Source of the DNA: Chloroflexota bacterium
GTDB taxonomy: Bacteria; Chloroflexota; Ktedonobacteria; Ktedonobacterales; Ktedonobacteraceae
DNA length: 64,000 nucleotides
NCBI GenBank assembly: GCA_902812455.1
Contig: CADDZH010000008.1
Location: 17,552-81,551 of the forward strand
Reading direction: 5' to 3'
Within the stretch, counting starts at the first letter, position 1. Each line of letters begins with the position of its first letter. Below, piece after piece: positions 42,548 through 51,514 of the stretch. Made by a program: the position numbers and the translations under genes. The notes under the pieces are model-generated. The model saw only the letters and a program-made list of their open reading frames with translations. It was not told the DNA's origin and made no database searches.

Positions 42548-43963
42548 ATGGATCGGTTTGTTAGTGCTCTGAGGCAATATCGCTGGAAAGAACTGGCACT
42601 ACTCATCATTCCTTTTATTATCCTTCTCCTCGAGATGACTCAATTGCTGCTTGCCCGGCTCGTCCATTCCGGCAGCCTTCGCGCAACAGCATCGCTGAGC
42701 CTCAAGAACCTACCAACCCTGCAAGGCCTGATCCCCGTGCTCGGTCTTATCGTTGCCCTGTTGCTCGTCAACCTGGTGCTGAGCATCTGGTTTCCTAAAG
42801 CAGATCAAATGCTGCTTCCTCTTAGCGGGCTGCTAAGCGGCATAGGCGTGCTCATGGCGCTACGCATCGGCCCCAACCTTCAACCCCCAGATCCCTCTCT
42901 TGGCTCGCGCCAGCTCGTCTGGGTTATTCTTGGCCTGATCGTATTCTTGCTCACCATCTTCCTGTTGAGAAACGTCCGCTGGCTCAACCGCTACAAATAT
43001 GTCCTGCTGGCAATCGGCCTTTTCCTGGTCGGTGTCACCCTGGTGCATGCCTCCAGGGTCAACCTCAATAGCCCTACCCACGACCAGCTCAACTTCGGCC
43101 CATTGAGCTTGCAGCCGTCAGAACTGCTCAAAATTATCCTCGTGATCGTCTTTGCCGGCTTCTTGAGCGAGCGGCGCGATACCTTCTATAGCAACATGCT
43201 CCATGTCTGGCGCTTTCACATCCCCATCCCTCGCGTCAAAGACCTGGGACCCCTGGCTGTCATGCTTGGCCTGGCCCTCCTGCTCTTCCTGGGTATTCGT
43301 GAACTGGGTCTGGCCCTGCTCATCTACGGCATCTTCCTCTGCATGATCTACCTCGGCAGCGGCCATATCACTTATGTGATCGGCAGTTTCATCATCTTCC
43401 TCGTCGCGGCTTTCATCGGCTACAGCCTCCTCGGTTACGTCCGTGTGCGCTTTCAGGCGCTGACCTTCGACTTCGTAAACTGGCAGCAACCATGGCCTTC
43501 GGCAATTGAGAGCCTTGCTGAAAATGGGGGCCTGCAGATCGTTCAGGGGTTGATCGCGCTCTCAAGCGGGGGTATTATTGGTGCCGGACTCGGCCTGGGC
43601 CATCCCACATTCGTGCCGGTTGTCCAATCAGATATGATCTTTACCGCTCTAGGCGAAGAGCTGGGACTGGCTGGACTTTTTGGCATCATCGCCATTTACC
43701 TGCTCATCCTCTACCGGGGCTATCGCATTGCCATTGAAGCCAGCGACTATTTCAGCCAGTTGCTAGCGGCTGGCCTGACATCAATTTTCGCTATCCAGGC
43801 CTTCGTCATTATAGCCGCCAATATGGACTTTCTCCCCCTCACAGGCCTTCCTTTACCATTCCTCAGCTATGGCGGCAGCTCGCTCATCGCTAACTATATC
43901 ATTATCGGCATCTTAATGCGCATCTCTCATCATACGGCCTTGCAAAAAGAAGGATTGATATAA
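42548..43963 (+). CDS. FtsW/RodA/SpoVE family peptidoglycan polymerase
   Basis: A 471-residue SEDS protein with about ten membrane helices. It contains the core GPLSLQPSELLKIILVIVFAGFL segment, which carries the family Gln/Pro-Ser-Glu motif, and GLPLPFLSYGGSSLIANYIIIGILMRI near the C-terminus, the most conserved region. Such proteins polymerise lipid II with a partner class B penicillin-binding protein, which is not in this window. FtsW and RodA cannot be told apart safely. An AGAGAGG site precedes the ATG. Confidence 0.93.
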   Translation: MDRFVSALRQYRWKELALLIIPFIILLLEMTQLLLARLVHSGSLRATASLSLKNLPTLQGLIPVLGLIVALLLVNLVLSIWFPKADQMLLPLSGLLSGIGVLMALRIGPNLQPPDPSLGSRQLVWVILGLIVFLLTIFLLRNVRWLNRYKYVLLAIGLFLVGVTLVHASRVNLNSPTHDQLNFGPLSLQPSELLKIILVIVFAGFLSERRDTFYSNMLHVWRFHIPIPRVKDLGPLAVMLGLALLLFLGIRELGLALLIYGIFLCMIYLGSGHITYVIGSFIIFLVAAFIGYSLLGYVRVRFQALTFDFVNWQQPWPSAIESLAENGGLQIVQGLIALSSGGIIGAGLGLGHPTFVPVVQSDMIFTALGEELGLAGLFGIIAIYLLILYRGYRIAIEASDYFSQLLAAGLTSIFAIQAFVIIAANMDFLPLTGLPLPFLSYGGSSLIANYIIIGILMRISHHTALQKEGLI

Positions 43964-43975
43964 GATAGGACAAAT

Positions 43976-44005
43976 GGATGATGAGATGGTAGTCTCATCC
44001 TGTCT
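43976..44005 (+). terminator. Hairpin after FtsW/RodA
   Basis: GATGAGA (43980-43986) pairs with TCTCATC (43993-43999) across a six-base loop, followed by a moderately T-rich stretch. It marks the end of the FHA-FtsW unit. Confidence 0.45.
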
Positions 44006-44090
44006 ATGCTTGTTTCTTTATGCCCCACATGTTATACTCTCTCAAGAACAGCGTAGTAGGATTTGGCATGCTCAGAAATAATAGAACTAT

Positions 44091-44753
44091 ATGGGACAAT
44101 ATCAACAATGGTTGCATTACCGGGAAATTGACCAGCAGTTGCACGCACAGTTAGACAGGCTCGAAAACGAGCTGGCGCTCCTGCAGGAGCGCTTGCTCCA
44201 GTTGGAGCAGGATTCTTGTTATAGCGGAAGTGAGAACAACGTCATCCAGGCACTGGCAAGAGGCCTGCATATGCAACCTTCACTTATACAGCAGGATACT
44301 AGCAGGACTGCCTCCCTGAGCGAGCAGGTTGAACTCGATCAGCCCGGTGAGGTTGATCAGCCGGACGAAGCCCCAGAAGTCATCTCGCCTGCGCTGCGGG
44401 CATGGAGTAGCTTCCCCCATTTTGAATCGCCCGCTATCCCTACGAACCAGGAACAATCGAGCGCCAACACATCTCAACCTTTCGCCACCGGCAATCAGTT
44501 ATTCCATCCTATTCCCCATTCTGACATGGAGCTACCAGCAGAAGACCTGTTCTTCGATCAACACTCCCAGACTGACCCGCAACTCGAACTCCCATGGTGG
44601 TTACGCGGGATTGCCGCCTCAACTTTGACAAATCAAGCTACAGGGCTTATCGACCAGGAAACTGTTCGTACCAATAAACTTGTGCAGCGCTGGATAGAAC
44701 GCTGGGGGAGGCAAGCACAGCAGGAGCAGAAGCCAGGAGAAAGCCGATTATGA
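44091..44753 (+). CDS. Unknown protein with N-terminal coiled coil
   Basis: A 220-residue soluble protein. Residues 10-45 form a coiled coil (HYREIDQQLHAQLDRLENELALLQERLLQLEQD). A long disordered, acidic, Pro/Ser/Gln-rich section follows, then a short conserved-looking C-terminus (LELPWWLRGIAASTL and VRTNKLVQRWIERW). The stop overlaps the ATG of the next gene. No family recognised; it may act as a scaffold or regulator with the next protein. Confidence 0.6.
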   Translation: MGQYQQWLHYREIDQQLHAQLDRLENELALLQERLLQLEQDSCYSGSENNVIQALARGLHMQPSLIQQDTSRTASLSEQVELDQPGEVDQPDEAPEVISPALRAWSSFPHFESPAIPTNQEQSSANTSQPFATGNQLFHPIPHSDMELPAEDLFFDQHSQTDPQLELPWWLRGIAASTLTNQATGLIDQETVRTNKLVQRWIERWGRQAQQEQKPGESRL

Positions 44754-45748
44754 CTGATACACCTGGGAAAACCATGAGTGATGAGATGAGCCAGGTCTTC
44801 GCGCAGCTCGACCCAGAAGAAGTCGAGCAGTTCTACGCCAGCTATAAGCTCTGGGAACTCCAGCAGCGCATTGCCAGCCTTCAGAGCGATATTGACGCTT
44901 TGCGCCAGCAAATTGCCGCAAACCGCGAGCAGATGCAGCAAGCAACACCCTCACCAATTGCCCTGGCTTCACTGGCCCGCCTGCAATCGCACGGAGTCAA
45001 CGATATCGACCTGCTGGATCGCATGCTGGAACACGGCGAGCAATGGCTCGACCGGGCAATGCAGCATCTTGAGTATTGCGAACAGATGGGCTTCATTCAC
45101 GATAACTATAGCGAATGGTGCGAGCACGCCCTGGAAGGAGCATACGACTGGATTGACTCGATTCAGCAAGCCGGCTCAGCAGAAGCTCCTTCAGAAGCCC
45201 GGGGCATAGCCGAGCAGACCGGTGATGCTCAGGCAGCCCAGCCTGAGACTACCGAAGAGATATTTTTCCAGAAGCTCATGAGCGAAGACATGGAAGCTGC
45301 TGAGGAAGACGAATCGGCCTTAGAGACAACGCTCAAGCAAGCAGCCGTACCTGCTACACCCATGCCTGAAGCTTCAAAGCAGGCCAGCGCCCCGCTTACA
45401 ACAGATGAAGTTACTGCTCCCGCTGCATATGAGGCGCCAGCCGCCGGAGCAGAGATCGGAACATCTTCCAGCCAGAATACTCAGGAGCAGTCCCTTACCA
45501 GCAATCAAGCCGGCCAGGCTGAACCTGAGATACCTGCACGAGAAGAGCAACCTCCACAGGAAATGGTGGCCGGGCCTTCTCTTGAACAAAGGCAAGAGGC
45601 TATCCCAGCGTATGCCAGTGGGGTCTGGCAGCAGGACACCGCGCCGATGCAGGCACAAGGGCAACAAGGCTTTGTGCCACAGCCGGCCCAACCTGCCCGC
45701 AAGCGCAATCTCCTGCAATGGCTTATCTACGTCATCTCTGGAAAATAA
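44750..45748 (+). CDS. Unknown coiled-coil protein
   Basis: A 332-residue acidic protein. The first 140 residues are helical, including LWELQQRIASLQSDIDALRQQIAANREQMQ and HGEQWLDRAMQHLEYCEQMG. The remainder is a low-complexity Glu/Ala/Gln/Pro section ending in a basic tail with RKRNLLQWLIYVI, possibly a membrane-interacting amphipathic helix. It overlaps the previous gene by 4 bases. No family recognised. Confidence 0.6.
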   Translation: MTDTPGKTMSDEMSQVFAQLDPEEVEQFYASYKLWELQQRIASLQSDIDALRQQIAANREQMQQATPSPIALASLARLQSHGVNDIDLLDRMLEHGEQWLDRAMQHLEYCEQMGFIHDNYSEWCEHALEGAYDWIDSIQQAGSAEAPSEARGIAEQTGDAQAAQPETTEEIFFQKLMSEDMEAAEEDESALETTLKQAAVPATPMPEASKQASAPLTTDEVTAPAAYEAPAAGAEIGTSSSQNTQEQSLTSNQAGQAEPEIPAREEQPPQEMVAGPSLEQRQEAIPAYASGVWQQDTAPMQAQGQQGFVPQPAQPARKRNLLQWLIYVISGK

Positions 45749-45757
45749 CCCGCATAA

Positions 45758-46129
45758 TTAATGCTGGGTGGGCATATCAGAAATATCAGGTGGAGGCATT
45801 CCCGGCATCGGCACAGGTACAGTCGCTCCCGGCGCCTGGCTCGCCGTTGCACTGGCAATCATCCCTTGTAATTCCTCTACACGCCGCTGCAGTCGCTTCA
45901 GTTCGCGACTATCTTGCCAGGCCGATATCACCGAAATGAGATACAGCAATAAAGCTCCCAGGAAAAAGGCCAGCAAAACCATCAGCCCTACAGGCAACGC
46001 TGGCGTGTGCCAGGCAAATAATGAAAATGAAACACCATTCGAGAAGTTCTCAATTGCGACCACCGTCAACCCAGCAGTTATGAGAAGAAACAGGATGATC
46101 ACCAGGTACATCATCAAAAGCCTCCTCAT
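45758..46129 (-). CDS. LapA-domain membrane protein
   Basis: A 123-residue protein with two membrane helices (MMYLVIILFLLITAGLTVVAI and PVGLMVLLAFFLGALLLYLISVI) joined by ENFSNGVSFSLFAWHTPALP, the usual LapA (DUF1049) layout. A coiled C-terminal tail follows (DSRELKRLQRRVEELQGMIA). In E. coli such proteins help LPS assembly; the role here is unknown. It is convergent with the coiled-coil gene. Confidence 0.75.
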   Translation of the reverse strand: MRRLLMMYLVIILFLLITAGLTVVAIENFSNGVSFSLFAWHTPALPVGLMVLLAFFLGALLLYLISVISAWQDSRELKRLQRRVEELQGMIASATASQAPGATVPVPMPGMPPPDISDMPTQH

Positions 46130-46189
46130 GTATCCCTATCTTCATCTCCAGATTATGCAGGGAAAATAAGAAAGAGAGAACATATGCCC

Positions 46190-46340
46190 ATAATGAAATT
46201 TCACGACCAAAACCGGTCATCCATGTCATCCTGAGTGAAGCGAAGGATCTCTGCGTCGATGGACATCGGATGCTTCGCTGCGCTCAGCATGACATGCCCC
46301 ACACTGGTTTTGCCGATGTTGATGGTAAAAGTTCATTATC
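46190..46340. repeat. MITE-like dispersed element, copy 3
   Basis: About 150 bases lying inverted relative to the copy at 22949-23158: the right end here (GATGTTGATGGTAAAAGTTCATTATC) is the reverse complement of that copy's left end, and the left end (AATGAAATTTCACGACCAAAACCGG) matches its right end. The core contains GTCATCCTGAGTGAAGCGAAGG. The rest of 46130-46444 holds no gene. Confidence 0.65.
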
Positions 46341-46444
46341 ATGAAGTATACACCAGCATCGCGGAAAAGATCATCTTTTGGGACATGTTCTTCTTGACAA
46401 GATAGGGTCTTCGTCATAGGATAGTCTACAACATTTGTTCGTTT

Positions 46445-49273
46445 TTGGATAGAAGTGTGCTTTTCAAAGAATACGAAAAAGACAATTTAATCCACAGCCC
46501 CGTGCGAGCCCAATATTTGCAGATCAAGGCCCAGCAACCCGACACGATCCTCTTCTTCCGCATGGGTGATTTCTACGAGATGTTCGATGATGACGCCGAG
46601 ATCGTTGCTCGCGAGCTGGAAATTGCGCTGACGCGGCGCGACTTTGGACGAGGCGAAAAATCGCCTATGGCCGGCATACCGCATCACGCCGCCGATGGCT
46701 ACATCGCACGCCTCGTGAGCAAGGGCTACCGTGTGGCTATCTGCGAACAGACCAGCGATCCCGCCCTCTCTAAGGGGCTGGTTGACCGCGAGGTGATCCG
46801 CATCGTTACCCCTGGCACCGTTATCGATCCCACCATGCTTGCCGCCAAGCGCAACAATTTTCTTGCCGGAGTCGTCACCGGGCGCGATGCTGTTGGCATA
46901 GCCTATGTCGATATCACCACCGGCGAGTTTGCCGTGACACAGTTCAGCACTCCCGAACCGGAACTCGCTCTACAGCAGGAGCTTGCTCGCGTCGGGCCTG
47001 CCGAGGTCATCGTCGAAGCCAACTACAGCCACCTGGGGAGCCGCAAACGGCGCTGGCTAGCAACCGTGATGAGTGAAAAGCAGGTCACAAAAGTTGGCAG
47101 CAACGGCAATGCCAGTGCCAGCATTCCCGAACCAGAACCAGACCGGGAGGAAGAAGACGACATTGCTCCGCTTGTCAAACTGCTGGAAGGGGTCGCTGGA
47201 CACGTTACGCCCTATGATGCCCGCTATTTTGCAGAGGACGACGCCCGCCATCGCCTGCTTGAGCACTTTGAAGCCGCCTCCCTTGAAGCCTTTGGCTGCG
47301 CTCACCTGCCCCTGGCCATACGCGCTGCCGGCGCAGTTCTGGCCTACTTGCAAGAGACGCAGCGCGGGCTGCTCCGCCAGCTCACCTCGCTGGAAACCTA
47401 TTCTACCAGCGGCTTCATGACGCTCGATACGCATACACGCCGCAACCTCGAACTTTTTGAAACCGGGCGCAGTGGCAGCGTAAAAGGCTCACTTTTATGG
47501 GTGCTGGATAAAACGCGCACACCGATGGGAGGGCGCTTGCTGCGGCGCTGGATCAGCCAACCTCTGCTCGACATCAACATTCTTTCACAGCGCCAGCAGG
47601 TGATCGCCGAATTGCTTGACGATACGCTCTTGCAGGCTCGCCTGTCTGAGGCCCTCAAAAAGGCCGGGGACATCGAGCGCCTCATCAACCGCGTACGCCA
47701 GCGCATCGCCACGCCACGCGACTTGATCTCCCTGGCAAGCGGGTTGCGCGCCGCTGCCGAGACCAGAAACGCTGCCATCACCATCGTGGCTTCCTCGCCT
47801 GAAGTAAGCGAGCAAACATTTGGAGATTCCCATCCTTCCCTGGCTCGCATCATCCAGCGGCTCGCCAACAACGACGAGATCATCCATCTAATTGAAAGCG
47901 CTATTGTCGAAGATCCTCCGCTGAGCGCCTCTGAAGGCGGCGTGATCCGGCCAGGCTTCAGCGCTGAACTTGATGAGATCAAGCGCGCCTCGCAGAATGG
48001 GCAGCAGTGGATTGCCCAACTGGAGCAGCGCGAGCGTCGACGCACAGGTATTCCCACCCTCAAGGTAGGGTATAACAAGGCCTTTGGCTACTATATCGAA
48101 GTTACCAACGCCAACCTGAATCGCGTCCCGCAGGACTACATCCGCAAGCAAACACTCACCAACTGCGAGCGCTACATTACACCCGACCTGAAGGAGTACG
48201 AAACGCTCATCCTCAACGCGCAAGAGCACACCAGCAAATTGGAGAGCGAACTCTTTGCACAACTGCGAGCGGATATCGCTGTCCATGCTTCAGAGCAGAT
48301 TCTGGACACCGCTCACGCCCTGGCCGAGATCGACGTGTACCTTAGCCTTGCCCAGGTTGCGGCCCAGCATAACTACTGCCGCCCGCAGCTCAACGACAGC
48401 GATACTATCCACATTGTCGCGGGCCGCCATCCAGTCGTGGAGCAGGCGCAGGCAGAAACGCCCTTCATTCCTAACGATACGCATCTCTCCAATTCTGAAG
48501 CGCAGATTGTCATCATTACCGGCCCCAATATGGCGGGCAAATCCACCTACCTGCGCCAGGTCGCGCTCATCACCCTCATGGCACAGATCGGCAGCTATGT
48601 CCCGGCAGAGTCCGCCAGCATTGGCATCGTAGATCGCATCTTTACCCGTATCGGAGCGCAAGATGACCTGGCAACCGGTCAGAGCACCTTCATGGTCGAA
48701 ATGGTCGAGACTGCCAACATCCTGCACCATGCCACACCCCGCAGCCTTGTCATTCTCGATGAAATTGGCCGGGGCACCAGCACCTATGATGGGCTCGCCA
48801 TTGCTCGCGCCGTCGTCGAATACCTGCACAACAACAAACGCTGTGGTGCGCGCACGCTCTTCGCCACCCACTACCATGAACTCGTTGAAGTAGCACAGAT
48901 GCTGCCTCGCGTACGCTGCATGAACGTGGCCGTGACCGAAGAGCATGGGAAAGTCGTCTTCCTGCGCAAAATTGTGCCGGGTGGCGCCGACAAGAGCTAT
49001 GGTATTCACGTCGCCCAGCTTGCGGGCATCCCGTGCCCGGTCATTCACCGCGCCGAGGAGATCCTGGCCGAGCTGGAGCGCAAAGGCGAGGCCAGAGCGC
49101 GCCGCAAAGCCATGCAAGACATCACTATGCCCACCGCCTGGCAAATGACGCTCTTTGCCTCCGAGCCGCACCCCGTCATCGAAGAACTCAAGTCGCTAGC
49201 CATCGATGAGCTATCGCCAATCGAGGCAATCAGCAAATTGTATGAGCTGCAACAGAAGGCGAAGCGGGAATGA
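46445..49273 (+). CDS. mutS: DNA mismatch repair protein MutS
   Basis: A MutS of about 940 residues that recognises mismatches and starts repair. The mismatch-binding domain has FFRMGDFYEMF, with the Phe-x-Glu pair; the core and clamp domains follow; and the ATPase has Walker A GPNMAGKSTYLRQ (Lys near 699), EIGRGTSTYDGLAIARA and ATHYHEL. The start codon is not ATG: TTG at 46445 or GTG at 46457 both precede the conserved N-terminus, and no clear ribosome binding site decides. No mutL is in the window. Confidence 0.95.
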   Translation: MDRSVLFKEYEKDNLIHSPVRAQYLQIKAQQPDTILFFRMGDFYEMFDDDAEIVARELEIALTRRDFGRGEKSPMAGIPHHAADGYIARLVSKGYRVAICEQTSDPALSKGLVDREVIRIVTPGTVIDPTMLAAKRNNFLAGVVTGRDAVGIAYVDITTGEFAVTQFSTPEPELALQQELARVGPAEVIVEANYSHLGSRKRRWLATVMSEKQVTKVGSNGNASASIPEPEPDREEEDDIAPLVKLLEGVAGHVTPYDARYFAEDDARHRLLEHFEAASLEAFGCAHLPLAIRAAGAVLAYLQETQRGLLRQLTSLETYSTSGFMTLDTHTRRNLELFETGRSGSVKGSLLWVLDKTRTPMGGRLLRRWISQPLLDINILSQRQQVIAELLDDTLLQARLSEALKKAGDIERLINRVRQRIATPRDLISLASGLRAAAETRNAAITIVASSPEVSEQTFGDSHPSLARIIQRLANNDEIIHLIESAIVEDPPLSASEGGVIRPGFSAELDEIKRASQNGQQWIAQLEQRERRRTGIPTLKVGYNKAFGYYIEVTNANLNRVPQDYIRKQTLTNCERYITPDLKEYETLILNAQEHTSKLESELFAQLRADIAVHASEQILDTAHALAEIDVYLSLAQVAAQHNYCRPQLNDSDTIHIVAGRHPVVEQAQAETPFIPNDTHLSNSEAQIVIITGPNMAGKSTYLRQVALITLMAQIGSYVPAESASIGIVDRIFTRIGAQDDLATGQSTFMVEMVETANILHHATPRSLVILDEIGRGTSTYDGLAIARAVVEYLHNNKRCGARTLFATHYHELVEVAQMLPRVRCMNVAVTEEHGKVVFLRKIVPGGADKSYGIHVAQLAGIPCPVIHRAEEILAELERKGEARARRKAMQDITMPTAWQMTLFASEPHPVIEELKSLAIDELSPIEAISKLYELQQKAKRE

Positions 49274-49419
49274 TGAAAGCCTTTTTTGCTGGCACTTTTC
49301 CCTACCTTCATCCGTGATTCCAACATAATTCCAAATACATGCTACCAACACGGATATATCACGCCCGGGAATCAGAGCCTCTATCCCTGATTCTAATAAC
49401 ACGATAAAGGAGCGATACG

Positions 49420-49923
49420 ATGAGTAACCACGAAAGCACACAACGCGACGTCAAATTGCTTGCCGATAAAATCAAGGGTATTCACGTAGCCATGATGACC
49501 ACGCGAGATCAGAACGGTATCCTTCGCAGCCGCCCAATGGTGGCACAGGATGCCGAATTTGATGGTGATCTCTGGTTCTTTACCTATGAGTCGTCTCCAA
49601 AAGTGGAAAATGTGCAGCAGTATGACCAGGTTAATCTCAGCTACAGCAAGCCGGATGATAACCTCTACATCTCGGTCTCAGGCATCGCTGAACTCGTTCA
49701 TGACCGCAAAAAGATCAAGGATTTGTGGAAGCCAGACCTCAAAACCTGGTTCCCTAATGGGGAAGATGATCCCAAGCTGGCCTTGCTCAAGGTACATGTG
49801 ACGCTGGCCGAATATTGGGACGTGCCCGGCGGGAAAAGCGGCTTGCTCTACAGCATCACGAAAGGGCTGACCGGTGGCAGCAAACAGCAGGCCGGCGAAG
49901 ATGTGAAATTGCACCTCGAATAA
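49420..49923 (+). CDS. Pyridoxamine 5'-phosphate oxidase-like (general stress protein 26 type)
   Basis: A 167-residue split-barrel flavin-binding protein of the general stress protein 26 group. Core: IKGIHVAMMTTRDQNGILRSRPM, then LWFFTYESSPKVENVQQYDQVNLSYS and YISVSGIAEL, with a C-terminal VTLAEYWDVPGGK segment. Members bind FMN, FAD or F420 and protect during stress. An AAAGGAG site precedes the ATG. It lies alone after mutS. Confidence 0.85.
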   Translation: MSNHESTQRDVKLLADKIKGIHVAMMTTRDQNGILRSRPMVAQDAEFDGDLWFFTYESSPKVENVQQYDQVNLSYSKPDDNLYISVSGIAELVHDRKKIKDLWKPDLKTWFPNGEDDPKLALLKVHVTLAEYWDVPGGKSGLLYSITKGLTGGSKQQAGEDVKLHLE

Positions 49924-50130
49924 TGACCTGAGTTTGTAGTTTCTGTCATGAGATGCTATCATGGACTTAGAAAACGACGAGAAGCCCGCGTCAGAAATAT
50001 GTACTCGTTCGTGTTATCAATAGTAGGGGTACAATTTTGATACGCTGTATCTTACCGCTACCAGGGAGATACGAACAACAGATAAACATTACCCGAAAAA
50101 CAGGCGCTTCTATCAGGAAGGAGATAACCC

Positions 50131-51276
50131 ATGACAAACCCATTACTGCAACTCAAAGAATTCGGACAAAGTGTCTGGTACGATACCATCGATCGCGCTC
50201 AACTCGTTTCCGGCCAGTTCCAACGCCTGCTGACTGAAGACGGCATCGTTGGCGTCACGTCCAATCCCACCATTTTTGACAAGTCAGTTAGCTCCGGCCA
50301 AGCCTATGATGAGCAAATGGATCAGCTCATTCGCGAGGGCAAAAGCACCAACGAAATTTACGAAGCCCTGGTCATCCGGGACATCCAGACGGTAGCCGAC
50401 ATGCTCCGGCCCATCTATGAGCAGACCAACAGGCATGATGGCTATGTGAGCCTCGAAGTCTCGCCCGACCTGGCGCATGATACTGAGGGCACAATTTCGG
50501 AAGTACGCCGCTTCTGGAAGATGGTCAATCGCCCCAACCTGATGATCAAGATTCCGGCCACGCCAGAAGGCATTCCGGCCATCCGCCAGATGCTCACCGA
50601 AGGCATGAACATCAACATCACCCTGATCTTTTCCATCGAAGCCTACAAACAGGTGACCGATGCCTATATCACTGCCCTGGAAAACCGCTACAACCAGGGC
50701 CAGGATATCAGCCATATCGCCTCGGTCGCCAGCTTCTTCGTCAGCCGTGTTGACACGCTGGTAGACAAACTACTCGAGGACAAGATCAAAGCCACCAGCG
50801 ACCCCGCCGAACAGCAGAAATTCAAGGCGCTCGAAGGCAAGGCCGCCATTGCCAACGCCCGCATCGTCTACCAGGAGTTCAAGCGCATCTTTAGTACGCC
50901 ACGCTTTGAGATGCTCAAGCGACATGGTGCGCACCTGCAGCGACCGCTCTGGGCCAGCACCAGCACGAAGAATCCGGCCTACCGCGACGTGCTCTATGCC
51001 GAGGAGCTTATTGGCCCTAACACGGTAGATACGATGCCGCTGGAAACCATCGAGCACTTCCGCGACCATGGCCGCGTAGCCCTCACCGTGGAGAACGATA
51101 TCCCGCAGGCTCACGCAGAACTGGACGCCCTTGAGAAGATCGGCATCTCCTATGAGCAAGTCACCCAGCAACTCCTGGATGAAGGCGTGCAGAGGTTCGC
51201 CGATTCCTTCCACGACCTGTTCAAGACGATCGATACAAAGAGGCAGGCGATTGCTGAAAAGCAGGTGGCACACTAA
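50131..51276 (+). CDS. tal: Transaldolase
   Basis: A 381-residue transaldolase of the longer actinobacterial/cyanobacterial group, interconverting sedoheptulose 7-phosphate plus glyceraldehyde 3-phosphate and erythrose 4-phosphate plus fructose 6-phosphate. TSNPTIFDKSV is near the N-terminus, the Schiff-base Lys140 lies in MIKIPATPEG, and the STSTKNPAYRDVLY segment follows. GAAGGAGA precedes the ATG. It begins the pentose phosphate series with zwf, opcA, pgl and rpe. Confidence 0.95.
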   Translation: MTNPLLQLKEFGQSVWYDTIDRAQLVSGQFQRLLTEDGIVGVTSNPTIFDKSVSSGQAYDEQMDQLIREGKSTNEIYEALVIRDIQTVADMLRPIYEQTNRHDGYVSLEVSPDLAHDTEGTISEVRRFWKMVNRPNLMIKIPATPEGIPAIRQMLTEGMNINITLIFSIEAYKQVTDAYITALENRYNQGQDISHIASVASFFVSRVDTLVDKLLEDKIKATSDPAEQQKFKALEGKAAIANARIVYQEFKRIFSTPRFEMLKRHGAHLQRPLWASTSTKNPAYRDVLYAEELIGPNTVDTMPLETIEHFRDHGRVALTVENDIPQAHAELDALEKIGISYEQVTQQLLDEGVQRFADSFHDLFKTIDTKRQAIAEKQVAH

Positions 51277-51342
51277 TGAGCGCAAATGATCTAGCAGGAC
51301 GATTTAGCGCTCCAAAACAGCTCCAGGCTCTCGTCACCGGGG

Positions 51343-51362
51343 GCCTGGGCATGCTTCCAGGC
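51343..51362 (+). terminator. Hairpin after transaldolase
   Basis: GCCTGG and CCAGGC (51343-51348, 51357-51362) form a short stem followed by TAGTCTCTCTTTGTTG. It may end or weaken transcription before zwf. Confidence 0.35.
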
Positions 51363-51514
51363 TAGTCTCTCTTTGTTGTGCTTCACTTTAGTGGTAAAAT
51401 AGAATGGCATTCCTTACGGATGCCAGGATTTTTACCTTTTCCTTTGTTTGAATAAAAAGCAATTATTGAGACGTAGATAAAAGACTCGTAGATACCCACA
51501 TCAGGAGATTACAT

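Noticed and set aside
48290..49171. Antisense ORF inside mutS
   Set aside because: Overlaps the most conserved ATPase part of mutS and has no family features.
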